Part shown: one piece after another, positions 1-8,389 of the stretch
Position numbering within the stretch: position 1 is the first letter of the stretch
Layout of the letters: every line of letters begins with the position of its first letter
Program-made: the position numbers and the translations under genes
Origin: CAIKHN01 sp964394565
Lineage (GTDB): Bacteria > Patescibacteriota > Patescibacteriia > UBA9934
Assembly (NCBI GenBank): GCA_964394565.1
Contig: CAYMYA010000001.1
Span: forward strand, 40,965-104,964
Reading direction: 5' to 3'
DNA: 64,000 nt
The notes under the pieces: model-generated
Databases searched by the model: none
Told to the model about the DNA's origin: nothing
What the model saw: the letters and a program-made list of their open reading frames with translations, nothing else

Positions 1-2509
1 TGACGCGCTTTAATGGGCGAGCGCCGTACAAGACGTCGAATCCTTGTTCCGCGAGATATTTCTTGGCGCGATCAGTGAATGTTACAGCGATATTTCGTGC
101 TGTTTTTAGCCGTTCCACTACGAGGGCGAGCTGGAGATTGACAATAGAAACGATGTCGTCCTTGCTCAGCGCGTGGAACACAATAGTTTCATCAATGCGG
201 TTGAGGAATTCTGGACGGAAATGATCGCGCAACATGTCCAATACTTTTTCTTTTGTCGCTTCATGTTTCGCACCATCGTCTTCCGCGAAGCCAATTTTGC
301 GCCCACTGTTCAGGATGACTTCGCTGCCGATATTCGACGTCATGATGATAATGGTATTTTTGAAATTCACCACACGCCCTTTTGCATCCGTCATGCGGCC
401 GTCATCCAGAATTTGCAAAAGCATATTGAACACATCCGGATGGGCTTTTTCGACTTCATCCAAAAGCACAACAGAGTAGGGGTGTTTGCGAATCTTTTCT
501 GCAAGCTGGCCGCCTTCCTCATATCCAACATAGCCCGGAGGTGAACCGATCATTTTGCTGACGCTATGTTTTTCCATGTATTCGCTCATGTCTAGGCGAA
601 TGAGCGATTTCTCATCATTAAACATGAATGCCGCGAGTGCGCGTGCCAGTTCCGTTTTTCCAACACCAGTCGGTCCAAGGAAGATGAACGAACCGATCGG
701 TTTTTTTTCTTCAGAAAGTCCAGCACGAGAACGACGCAACGCATTACTAACGGCAGTGATAGCTTCGTCCTGCCCAACAACGTGCTTGCGAAGCTCTTCT
801 TCCATACGTGCGAGTTTCTCCATATCACTTTCAAGCATTTTGGACACTGGAATATGCGTCCAACGGCCGACGACCGTCGCGATGTCTTCTTCGGTAATCA
901 CTTCTTTCAACAAGCCGCGTTCTGCTTGAAATTTTTTGAGTTCTTGTTCCTTTGCGGTGAGATCCTCACGTTTTGCTGGAAGTTCTGCATAGCGAATTTC
1001 CGCCACGCGTTCAAGGTTCCCGCGACGCTCTTCGTATTCCGCTTCGTTGGTGAGTTTATCAATTTCACCTTTGCGCTCACGAATCGTTGCGATTAATTGT
1101 TTTTCGTTCGTCCATCGTAGTGACACTTCTGCAGAACGTTCCTTGCTATCGGCAATGAGTTTTTCAATTTCCTTGAGGCGCTCTTTCGACGCTTTGTCGT
1201 CTTCTTTTAATAACGCTTGCCGTTCAATTTGGAGACGCATCTCTTCGCGCGTCATCCGGTCCAAATCTTCTGGCATGGAATCGATTTGTAGCCGGAGACC
1301 TGCAGCGGCTTCGTCGATTAAATCAATCGCTTTATCCGGCAACTGCCGATCAGAAATGTATCGCGCAGAAAGTGTTGCAGCGGCAACAATAGCGTTATCG
1401 GAAATGCGAACACCGTGATGAATTTCATAGCGCTCTTTAATACCGCGCAAGATAGCAATCGCGTCCTCCACCGACGGCTCTTCAACCATAATGGGCTGGA
1501 ATCGGCGCTCGAGTGCTTGATCTTTTTCAATATGTCGCTGATATTCCTTGGTAGTTGTCGCGCCAATAACACGCAGTTCGCCTCGCGCTAATGCCGGCTT
1601 CAGAAGATTGCTCGCGTCCATAGGTGACTCGTCACCTTTTCCGGCGCCGACCAGCATGTGAAGTTCGTCGATGAAGAGGATGTACTTGCCTTCGGACTGC
1701 GTGACTTCTTTCATGACGGCCTTGAGACGCTCCTCAAATTCTCCACGAAATTTTGTGCCAGCAATTAATGCGCCAAGGTCGAGTGAAACGATTTCTTTTT
1801 GCTTCAGTGTTTCTGGAACGTCGCCCGCCACAACACGAAGAGCCAAGCCTTCTACAATCGCTGTTTTTCCAACCCCAGCCTCGCCAATGAGGACAGGGTT
1901 ATTTTTTGTACGACGAGAAAGCACCTGCATGACACGACGAATTTCTTCATCCCGACCAATCACGGGATCAAGCTTTCCATGTCGCGCGCGTTCAGTAAGA
2001 TTTTGACTGTATTTTTCGATCGCCTGATATTTTGCTTCAGGATCCTGCGAATCAACACGTTGACTGCCACGAAGATCCTTCAGAGCTTGAAGAATGAGCG
2101 CTTCAGTAACCTGATGCTCAGCAAGCATGGCCGCGATCGGTCGATCAATGAGCAGACCAAGTAATAAATGTTCAGTAGAAATATACTCGTCACCAAATTG
2201 TTTTGCGGTTTTCGCAGAGGCTTCAAGCACATGCGCGAGGGCAGGGGTAAGAATGATTTGGCCAATGCCGCCACGCTCGCGCTTGCCGTGCTTTGGGAGG
2301 CTATCGCACATCCGATCAATATCGCCCAATAGTGCAGGAAGACTCGTGGCCATTTTTTGAAAAATTGTCACCACAAAACCGCCCTCTTGACGGGCAAGTG
2401 CCGCGAGAAGATGAATCGGTTCAACGCCCTGTTGTCCGTTTTCGTCGGCAAACATTTGCGCACTCTGGATTGCTTCTTGCGATTTGCTGGTGAAATTGTT
2501 GGGAATCAT
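1..2509 (-). CDS. clpB: ATP-dependent disaggregase ClpB (3' end beyond the window)
   Basis: Hsp100 AAA+ disaggregase that works with DnaK/DnaJ to rescue aggregated proteins in the cytoplasm. The visible 836 residues contain the N-terminal Clp repeat domain, the first Walker A motif (GEAGVGKT, near residue 210), a long charged coiled-coil middle domain (near residues 405-530) that marks ClpB rather than ClpA or ClpC, and the second Walker A motif (GPTGVGKT, near residue 615). The last part of the D2 domain, after FDVLYGARPLKR, runs off the left edge. The ATG at 2507-2509 starts MIPNNFTSKSQEAIQSAQ, typical of the family. The CIRCE element and promoter just upstream indicate HrcA-controlled heat-shock expression. 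The assignment is firm; only the C-terminus is unseen. Confidence 0.95.
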   Translation of the reverse strand, partial: MIPNNFTSKSQEAIQSAQMFADENGQQGVEPIHLLAALARQEGGFVVTIFQKMATSLPALLGDIDRMCDSLPKHGKRERGGIGQIILTPALAHVLEASAKTAKQFGDEYISTEHLLLGLLIDRPIAAMLAEHQVTEALILQALKDLRGSQRVDSQDPEAKYQAIEKYSQNLTERARHGKLDPVIGRDEEIRRVMQVLSRRTKNNPVLIGEAGVGKTAIVEGLALRVVAGDVPETLKQKEIVSLDLGALIAGTKFRGEFEERLKAVMKEVTQSEGKYILFIDELHMLVGAGKGDESPMDASNLLKPALARGELRVIGATTTKEYQRHIEKDQALERRFQPIMVEEPSVEDAIAILRGIKERYEIHHGVRISDNAIVAAATLSARYISDRQLPDKAIDLIDEAAAGLRLQIDSMPEDLDRMTREEMRLQIERQALLKEDDKASKERLKEIEKLIADSKERSAEVSLRWTNEKQLIATIRERKGEIDKLTNEAEYEERRGNLERVAEIRYAELPAKREDLTAKEQELKKFQAERGLLKEVITEEDIATVVGRWTHIPVSKMLESDMEKLARMEEELRKHVVGQDEAITAVSNALRRSRAGLSEEKKPIGSFIFLGPTGVGKTELARALAAFMFNDEKSLIRLDMSEYMEKHSVSKMIGSPPGYVGYEEGGQLAEKIRKHPYSVVLLDEVEKAHPDVFNMLLQILDDGRMTDAKGRVVNFKNTIIIMTSNIGSEVILNSGRKIGFAEDDGAKHEATKEKVLDMLRDHFRPEFLNRIDETIVFHALSKDDIVSIVNLQLALVVERLKTARNIAVTFTDRAKKYLAEQGFDVLYGARPLKRV

Positions 2510-2527
2510 AGCCAAATTTTCACGGTA

Positions 2528-2554
2528 TTAGCACTCACCATGATAGAGTGCTAA
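2528..2554. promoter_or_regulatory. CIRCE operator (HrcA binding site)
   Basis: The element TTAGCACTC, nine spacer bases, GAGTGCTAA is a perfect match to the CIRCE consensus, the binding site of the heat-shock repressor HrcA. It lies 19 bp upstream of the clpB start and includes the -10 box. The hrcA gene itself is not in this window, so the regulator is inferred. Confidence 0.95.
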
Positions 2555-2568
2555 TACCGAATCGTCAA
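2540..2568 (-). promoter_or_regulatory. sigma70-like promoter of clpB
   Basis: On the minus strand a -35 box TTGACG (2563-2568) and a -10 box TATCAT (2540-2545) are separated by exactly 17 bp. The -10 hexamer falls inside the CIRCE spacer, so a bound repressor would cover it. The predicted transcript start is about 25 bases before the clpB ATG. Confidence 0.75.
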
Positions 2569-2579
2569 CGGTGTGGTTA

Positions 2580-2608
2580 TTCACAGGTTGGGAAAAATAT
2601 GCTAACAT
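2580..2608 (+). promoter_or_regulatory. Promoter of the 2618 membrane-protein gene
   Basis: TTCACA (2580-2585), a 17-bp spacer, then TAACAT (2603-2608) preceded by TG at the extended -10 position. The start of transcription would fall at about 2615, only a few bases before the ATG at 2618, so the mRNA may be nearly leaderless. It is divergent from the clpB promoter. Confidence 0.5.
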
Positions 2609-2617
2609 TGGCGCTAT

Positions 2618-3049
2618 ATGCGTCGTTTTCTTCCGTCATTATTTTGGATATGTCTCGTGTTCGCCGCTAACGCTGTTGCACTTGTGCTGGATTTGTATGC
2701 GCAATTTCTGTGGCTCGATATCCCTATGCATTTTTTCGGGGGCTATACGGTTGCATTATTGGGTTTGGCGATTTATGAGTGGATGAAAGATCGTGTAACA
2801 ATTCGCCGCACATCCCATCCGCAAAGTCGTATTGCGCTATTCCTTCTTGAAGGCTTTGTGGTGATCGGATTTGTGCTTTGTATCAGCGTAGCATGGGAGA
2901 TTTGGGAGTTTCTGATGGATCAGTATGCAACCGCATTTGTTGAGCGATTCGGCGCGACACAGCCTGGTATGGCAGATACCATGGACGATTTTCTGAACGA
3001 CACGATCGGTGCGGTGACGGGCTGGTTGCTCTGGCGGACGAAAACATAA
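2618..3049 (+). CDS. Small integral membrane protein, DUF2238/YjdF-like
   Basis: A 143-residue protein with about four hydrophobic segments. Two conserved-looking polar patches stand out: DIPMHFFGG near residue 35, and a C-terminal WEIWEFLMD followed by a DTMDDFLNDTIGA stretch. This order of a His-Phe-Gly patch and an Asp-rich patch before a last helix resembles the DUF2238 (YjdF) family as I remember it. No enzymatic role is established for that family. It lies 2 bp upstream of the WecG-like gene and is probably co-transcribed with it and gltX. The ATG at 2618 sits right behind a good promoter, which supports this start. Family placement is tentative; membrane location is clear. Confidence 0.6.
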   Translation: MRRFLPSLFWICLVFAANAVALVLDLYAQFLWLDIPMHFFGGYTVALLGLAIYEWMKDRVTIRRTSHPQSRIALFLLEGFVVIGFVLCISVAWEIWEFLMDQYATAFVERFGATQPGMADTMDDFLNDTIGAVTGWLLWRTKT

Positions 3050-3051
3050 TT

Positions 3052-3870
3052 ATGCGTGCATATTCGATATTCGGTATTCCGTTACACGATGTCACGCCCG
3101 AGGAGCTTGCGGACATTTTTCTGCATATTCATGGTCTGATTGTGACGCCAAACCCGGAAATTCTTCTTGCAGCTCGGAGAAACGATGCGTATGGTGCACT
3201 CCTTCGTTCCGCAGCGCTTGCACTTCCTGACGGCATTGCAACAGTATTCGCAGTCGCAGCGTTGCACGACGTCTCCACACTTCGTCGTTACCCCGGGGTC
3301 GATACTGTTTCGATGATCGCGACTGCCGCAAAACACAACAAGGAAACATTGCTCGTGATTGGCGGGTATAAAGAGGATTACGATCGTTTACTCGAACGTC
3401 TGCGACGTGTACATCCAGAACTCCGCGTGATGTGTATCGATCCGGGCGTCATTAACGAGGAACGCCCCATGTTGAGCGAAGAGCAATGCGATGCACTCCG
3501 GCATGTCGGTTCTTCAGTGGCGATTGTTGCCCTAGGGCAGGGAAGGGGTCGTCATCAGGGCAAACAGGAACACGTAGCCGCTGACCTTTGCACGCGTCTT
3601 CCAAATGTTCGTTTTGCGATTGGCGTGGGAGGTGCGGTGGATGTATTGTCCGGGCGTGTGGTACGTGCACCGAAATCATTCCAAGTATGGGGATTTGAGT
3701 GGCTGTGGCGACTTTGCACACAGCCGTGGAGGTTCGTGCGAATCGTTCGCGCGGTGATTGTCTTTCCAACGCTCGTGGCTTGGGATACACTGAGACAGGG
3801 TCGTTTTCTTCGCGCATGTCATTCGGTTTTTCGCGCATTCATTGTGCATTTCTTCTCAATATCTGTATGA
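3052..3870 (+). CDS. WecG/TagA/CpsF family glycosyltransferase (GT26)
   Basis: A 272-residue protein of the GT26 family. Members transfer an N-acetylmannosamine-type sugar from a UDP donor onto a lipid-linked acceptor in wall teichoic acid, enterobacterial common antigen or exopolysaccharide synthesis, at the inner face of the membrane. Visible signatures are TPNPEILLAARRNDAYG near residue 32, the LPDGIATV motif near 58, a degenerate version of the usual GxPxQE motif (ALGQGRGRHQGKQE), then GVGGAVDVLSGRVVRAP and the hydrophobic basic C-terminal tail. It starts 2 bp after the membrane protein and its stop overlaps the gltX start in an ATGA. The exact sugar and acceptor cannot be told from sequence. 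Confidence 0.85.
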   Translation: MRAYSIFGIPLHDVTPEELADIFLHIHGLIVTPNPEILLAARRNDAYGALLRSAALALPDGIATVFAVAALHDVSTLRRYPGVDTVSMIATAAKHNKETLLVIGGYKEDYDRLLERLRRVHPELRVMCIDPGVINEERPMLSEEQCDALRHVGSSVAIVALGQGRGRHQGKQEHVAADLCTRLPNVRFAIGVGGAVDVLSGRVVRAPKSFQVWGFEWLWRLCTQPWRFVRIVRAVIVFPTLVAWDTLRQGRFLRACHSVFRAFIVHFFSISV

Positions 3871-5330
3871 ACGTTCGTACCCGTCTCGCTCCATCACCAA
3901 CAGGAAAAATGCACATTGGTACGCTACGTACGGCATTATTTGATTATTTTCTCGCCAAGCAACACAATGGGCAGTTTATTATTCGTATAGAAGATACGGA
4001 TCAAGGACGTCGTGTGCCGGGCGCGGTAGAAAATCTTTTGGAAATGTTTGCCGCAGTACATATTGTGCATGATGAAGGGCCGTATCTTACCGCGGAAGGC
4101 ACAATTGCGGAAAAGGGCGAATTTGGGCCGTATGTGCAATCTGCTCGTCTGCCATTATACAAACGTTATGCAGATGAATTAGTCGCGAAAGGATTTGCAT
4201 ACCCATGCTTTTGTACCGTTGAGCGATTAGACGAAATGCGTAAAGCACAGATCGCAGTGAAGCAGACAACCAAGTACGATCGACACTGTTTGTCACTTAC
4301 TGCGTCCGATGCGATGCGACGCATCTCTGCGGGTGAAAGTCACGTGATTCGCATGAAGATTCCAGAAGGTAAAACGGAATTTGTTGATGCGATCCGTGGC
4401 GCGATTGTCTTTGATCACCATGAAGTTGACGACGCGATCATTATGAAGTCCGACGGTTTTCCGACGTATTTCTTAGCGTGTGTCGTCGACGATCATTTCA
4501 TGCAGATTTCTCATATTCTTCGTGGTGAAGAATGGATTTCATCTACGCCGAAGTCGCTTATATTGAGTCAGATGCTCGGATGGGATTCGCCGATATTTGC
4601 TCATGTACCGGTACTCCTTGGCCCGGACAAGAAAAAGCTCTCTAAACGCACTGGCGATACCGCGGTTGAGGAATACTTTAAGCATGGATATCTCGCAGAA
4701 GCTCTTGTGAATTTTATTGGTACGTTGGGATTTAATCCTTCGGGAGAACGGGAAATCTTTACGCTTGATGAATTGGTTGAGAGCTTTGATTTAAGCAAAG
4801 TCAATTCTGCGGGCGCTATTTTAAACATAGAAAAATTAGATTGGATGAACCGTTATTACTTGATGCAGTTATCTCAGGAGGATCTCGTACGTCGTGCGGC
4901 AGCATTTGTCCACGCAGATTGTTCAGATATTCGTGTGCAACGTGCGCTTTTTGTGGAACGTTCCCGTGTTTCACGGTTAACGGAGTTTGATCAGGCCATA
5001 GCGCCATATCTGCAGCTTCCCACGTATCATCCGCATGTACTTATTTGGAAAAAGGCTGATCAAAATGATGCAATTGCCCAACTCTCTGCTATACGCGATG
5101 TTCTTCATGCACTTGGCGAAAAAGATTTTGAACAGCCTGATCTCCTCGAAACGAGCATTAAGGAGTATATTCTTCAGGGAGGGCTTCAAAATGGCAATGT
5201 CTTGTGGCCACTTCGCGTCGCACTCTCCGGTGCGGAAAAATCTGCAACGCCGTTTGAGTTATTATGGGTATTAGGAAAACAGGAATCACTTGAACGCATT
5301 TCCGTAGCGCTTAAGCGGCTTCACGAATAA
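3867..5330 (+). CDS. gltX: Glutamyl-tRNA synthetase
   Basis: Class I aminoacyl-tRNA synthetase charging tRNA-Glu. It may also charge tRNA-Gln if the cell uses the GatCAB route, which is not visible here. The 487-residue product has the HIGH-type motif SPTGKMHIGTLRTA near the N-terminus and the KMSKS-type motif KKLSKRTGD near residue 255, followed by the helical anticodon-binding region. The frame is open further upstream, but the ATG at 3867 begins MNVRTRLAPSPTG exactly as expected for the family. It overlaps the upstream stop as ATGA, pointing to translational coupling. Length is normal. Confidence 0.95.
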   Translation: MNVRTRLAPSPTGKMHIGTLRTALFDYFLAKQHNGQFIIRIEDTDQGRRVPGAVENLLEMFAAVHIVHDEGPYLTAEGTIAEKGEFGPYVQSARLPLYKRYADELVAKGFAYPCFCTVERLDEMRKAQIAVKQTTKYDRHCLSLTASDAMRRISAGESHVIRMKIPEGKTEFVDAIRGAIVFDHHEVDDAIIMKSDGFPTYFLACVVDDHFMQISHILRGEEWISSTPKSLILSQMLGWDSPIFAHVPVLLGPDKKKLSKRTGDTAVEEYFKHGYLAEALVNFIGTLGFNPSGEREIFTLDELVESFDLSKVNSAGAILNIEKLDWMNRYYLMQLSQEDLVRRAAAFVHADCSDIRVQRALFVERSRVSRLTEFDQAIAPYLQLPTYHPHVLIWKKADQNDAIAQLSAIRDVLHALGEKDFEQPDLLETSIKEYILQGGLQNGNVLWPLRVALSGAEKSATPFELLWVLGKQESLERISVALKRLHE

Positions 5331-5340
5331 CGTTCTTTTT

Positions 5341-6546
5341 ATGGAGGGAAGGGGAGTGAGGGCAATTCAGGGAGCGATATTCATGGGGTGTCTGTTATTG
5401 ACGCCGATATTTGCGATTGCCGCCGAGGACGTCACGCAGTTGCAACAAACCATTACGCAAAAGAAAAATGAAATTCAAGCGCTAAATGCGCAATTAGATC
5501 AATATAAGGCAAAAATTCGGGAATTAGCAGGGAAGGGCGCGTCGTTACAGAACGATATCGCGCTCCTTGAAAACGAAATTGCCATGGGGCAACTTGATAT
5601 CGCAGCAACACAAAATGCAATCGATCAAGAAACGCTTGAATTACGTATTATCGATGATCAAATTGGGCAAGTTGAACAAGAGCTTGCTGATCGCCGCGCA
5701 ATGCTGGCGGATGTGTTGTTCGCCATGAACAAAACTGATGGGCAAGGTGTACTTGATGTCGTGCTCAATATTGGTTCCATGGGAGATGTATTCGACGCTG
5801 CGCAGCAAATTGCCAGCGTGAACGAAACCATGAAATCAGCTCTGGAGGCGACGAAAAATACGAGACAATCGCTTGTAGATCGTCAAACCGAACATGAAGC
5901 AAAGGTGACGGATCTTTCAGAGGTGCAGCGAGAACTTGCGCGGAAAACTCAGAATCTTGATTTACGAAAGAGTGCAAAAGTTGTTCTCGCACAGGCGACA
6001 TCGGAATCCGAGAATGAATACCGAACATTAATGAGCGAAATTCGCTCAGAACAGCAGGCAATCGCGAATGAAGTTGCGGCATTGCAAGACGACGTGCAGA
6101 GCAAGCTAAAATCCTTAGACGGGTACGAGGGCGAAACGACCTTTACGTGGCCAGTACATGGAGTGATCACTGCATTATTTCACGACCCATCCTATCCGTT
6201 CAGGAACCTCTTCGAACATGCTGGGGTAGATATCGCAGTACCACAAGGGACGGCGATTGAGGCAGCTGCACCTGGATTTGTAGCGCGTGTGTACAAAGGT
6301 CAAGATTACGGCTACTACGTGTTGATTATTCATGCAAATGGTTTTGCAACGCTCTATGCGCATATGTCGCGCATCGACGTGGAATTAGATCAATACGTTT
6401 CTCGTGGGCAAAGTATTGGTCTCTCTGGCGGCCGACCTGGAACACCCGGTGCCGGCTTTTCTACAGGCCCTCACACGCATTTTGAAATTCGATTAAATGG
6501 AATTCCGGTCAATCCTTTAGCATACCTTGATATGAGCCAGTTCTAG
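5341..6546 (+). CDS. Secreted M23 (LytM) peptidase with coiled coil, EnvC-like
   Basis: A 401-residue exported protein. A signal peptide covers about residues 1-28. A long coiled coil follows (about 30-260, heptads rich in Gln, Glu and Lys), then a C-terminal LytM/M23 metallopeptidase domain. The zinc ligands are visible in HAGVDIAV and in GPHTHFEIR, with TLYAHM between them. EnvC/NlpD-type proteins cut peptidoglycan cross-links or activate amidases during division; whether this one is catalytic cannot be decided, but the ligand set looks intact. It starts 10 bp after gltX and probably ends that operon. A second M23 peptidase with a different architecture lies at 54.4-55.2 kb. Confidence 0.88.
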   Translation: MEGRGVRAIQGAIFMGCLLLTPIFAIAAEDVTQLQQTITQKKNEIQALNAQLDQYKAKIRELAGKGASLQNDIALLENEIAMGQLDIAATQNAIDQETLELRIIDDQIGQVEQELADRRAMLADVLFAMNKTDGQGVLDVVLNIGSMGDVFDAAQQIASVNETMKSALEATKNTRQSLVDRQTEHEAKVTDLSEVQRELARKTQNLDLRKSAKVVLAQATSESENEYRTLMSEIRSEQQAIANEVAALQDDVQSKLKSLDGYEGETTFTWPVHGVITALFHDPSYPFRNLFEHAGVDIAVPQGTAIEAAAPGFVARVYKGQDYGYYVLIIHANGFATLYAHMSRIDVELDQYVSRGQSIGLSGGRPGTPGAGFSTGPHTHFEIRLNGIPVNPLAYLDMSQF

Positions 6547-7038
6547 CGCCCTTCATGATGCGTTATGTTGCGTTCTTTGAAAAAAGAGCCACTAGAGTAG
6601 CCTTATTTTAACACAGCGCATTTAAATGCGTCTGGATTTGGGTCATCCTGAGGGTCGGCGCGCGAGGATAAGCAAGTAGGTATTGGAGCGAAGAGCGACT
6701 TCAACCATCGAGGCCAAAGGCTCTCAGCCATTGCGAGGAAAACGTCACCGTCGACGAAGCACGTTGAGCTGACACCTGACGTTGATCTCCAAGATGAGAG
6801 AGTTTAGAGGGACACGTATTACGGTTTTTCAATGACCGAGAAAGTGTAGGAAGAACACGAGTCGGTCATTATTGATTTGATGGTTATCAATAACCTCACA
6901 AAGCGTCGTAAATGATATATTGTACGACGCCAGATATTCTATTGCAATATACCTACTCTTCTCCGTTCTACTCCCCGCATACCTTCCCGATCACATGCAC
7001 ATCAATACTCACAAGTTTCTTCAGATACACTTTACGAG
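6547..7038. other. 492-bp gene-free region between convergent genes, rich in inverted repeats
   Basis: No convincing coding frame is seen. It holds an inverted repeat AATGACCGA/TCGGTCATT (6831-6839 with 6862-6870) with a nested GTGT/ACAC pair, and a second one GCGTCGTA/TACGACGC (6903-6910 with 6923-6930). Around 6645-6670 there is a TCATCCTGAG-containing stretch that looks like a decayed copy of the palindromic repeat found at 49625. It lies downstream of both flanking genes, so it may be terminator or 3' UTR sequence or a decayed gene. Confidence 0.5.
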
Positions 7039-7494
7039 CTATTTTTCTTGTAGATCCACGAGATCTTGTAATACTTCATCTACGTGACCCGAAACCTTTA
7101 CATCATCGTATCGTTTCACCATCTCCCCTACTGGATCGATGATCACTGTGGTGCGCACAATGCCTTCATATGAACGTCCCATAAACTTTTTCATTTTCCA
7201 TACTCCATACGCTTCACAGACTGCATGATTTTCATCTGCGAGCAGGGTAAATTGTAATGATTGCTGTTTTGCAAACTTTTCATGTCGAGCCACACTATCT
7301 GCAGAAATTCCCAGGACAACCGCTCCGTGTTGCGCTAATCGATTCATGTTGTCACGAAAACTGCACGCCTCAATAGTGCACCCAGGAGTCATATCTTTCG
7401 GGTAAAAATAGAGCACAACCCACTTCCCTGCGTAATCACTCAAGGTGTGCATGACCGCATGTTGATCGGGTAAAGTGAAATTTGGCGCTAGCAT
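7039..7494 (-). CDS. bcp: Peroxiredoxin, Bcp/PrxQ type
   Basis: Thiol peroxidase that reduces hydrogen peroxide and organic hydroperoxides. The 151-residue product has the peroxidatic cysteine in MTPGCTIEACSFRD and the resolving cysteine five residues later in the same helix, the atypical two-cysteine layout of the PrxQ/Bcp subgroup. The frame is open 28 codons upstream, but that stretch overlaps the end of ftsQ. The ATG at 7494 starts MLAPNFTLPDQ, the usual family start, 10 bp behind the ftsQ stop. It is the last gene of the ftsQ-alr-serS-lysS-greA run. A second, AhpC-type peroxiredoxin is at 37658. Confidence 0.92.
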   Translation of the reverse strand: MLAPNFTLPDQHAVMHTLSDYAGKWVVLYFYPKDMTPGCTIEACSFRDNMNRLAQHGAVVLGISADSVARHEKFAKQQSLQFTLLADENHAVCEAYGVWKMKKFMGRSYEGIVRTTVIIDPVGEMVKRYDDVKVSGHVDEVLQDLVDLQEK

Positions 7495-7504
7495 AAAGAA
7501 AGAT

Positions 7505-8389
7505 TTATTTTGTATAAACGTACGCACCAAACCTGAGGTCAATGTACTGATCTGGTAGGACAGAAGTATCTGCAGCAATCACTGCTCGAAGTGCATCCAT
7601 TTGCTCAGTGATACTGCGTGTCGCGATATCGACATACAAATCATACTCCGCCGTAGTATCAATGCGAACAAATGGCGCGTCAATGCCATCGAGAAAAAAA
7701 GCAACTGCATGGAGTCCATTCATAGGCAGTTGTTCGGAGAGAGTAAGAAGCGCCAGGGTTTTTTGTGCTGAAAGTGCAGGTGTTGGATCGTTTTTTGTAT
7801 TCACAACAATTGGCATGTCGACCTGAAGTGGAAAAAGATATTCTTCTGGTAATGGGGTTGCACTACCCATACGGATATCGATTGCCCGTGACTCTTCCGT
7901 GGTAGCATCTCGTATATACACCCCAGACACATCGAGCATGACCGTTTTTTCTTTTGTTCGCAGGGCGATCGTGGTGATTCTTTCCACGACGTCAATGTCA
8001 AATTCCTGTCCGTTTCGGCGAATCGTGACGGATTGCAGGGGGTATTGTTGAGAAAGCCTATCAGCCAGAGTGGCGAGTCGCACACTGTATATATTGGTTT
8101 CCGATGTGAACGGAAACCGTGATTGGCGCATGCTCTCCCACACTGATTGTGATAGTGCAGATGGATCAAGGGTCACAACGCCGCGTATGTTCACCGAGCG
8201 GAGTTGGAATATTGGAATGTAGGTTATGCCAATCCCACAGGCAACGAGAAAGACGGTTCCCAAAACGATACCCAAGCCAATACGCCATTTTGGAGTTTTG
8301 ATCTTTAAAAATAGTGGGTTTTTAAGTGTGCCGTCATCGTGCGCTTTAGCATGGCGGAGCCGAAGGAAATTTCTGGAGTGTTTTACCAT
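7505..8389 (-). CDS. ftsQ: FtsQ/DivIB-like division protein with POTRA domain
   Basis: A 294-residue protein with a short basic cytoplasmic N-terminus, one membrane helix (about residues 38-60) and an extracytoplasmic part beginning with a POTRA-like fold (FQLRSVNIRGVVTLDPSAL onward). This is the layout of FtsQ/DivIB, which links early and late divisome proteins. Sequence conservation in the family is low, so the call rests on topology, the POTRA motif and context: the gene overlaps alr by 7 bp in a wall-synthesis neighbourhood. The C-terminal part matches nothing more specific. Confidence 0.78.
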   Translation of the reverse strand: MVKHSRNFLRLRHAKAHDDGTLKNPLFLKIKTPKWRIGLGIVLGTVFLVACGIGITYIPIFQLRSVNIRGVVTLDPSALSQSVWESMRQSRFPFTSETNIYSVRLATLADRLSQQYPLQSVTIRRNGQEFDIDVVERITTIALRTKEKTVMLDVSGVYIRDATTEESRAIDIRMGSATPLPEEYLFPLQVDMPIVVNTKNDPTPALSAQKTLALLTLSEQLPMNGLHAVAFFLDGIDAPFVRIDTTAEYDLYVDIATRSITEQMDALRAVIAADTSVLPDQYIDLRFGAYVYTK

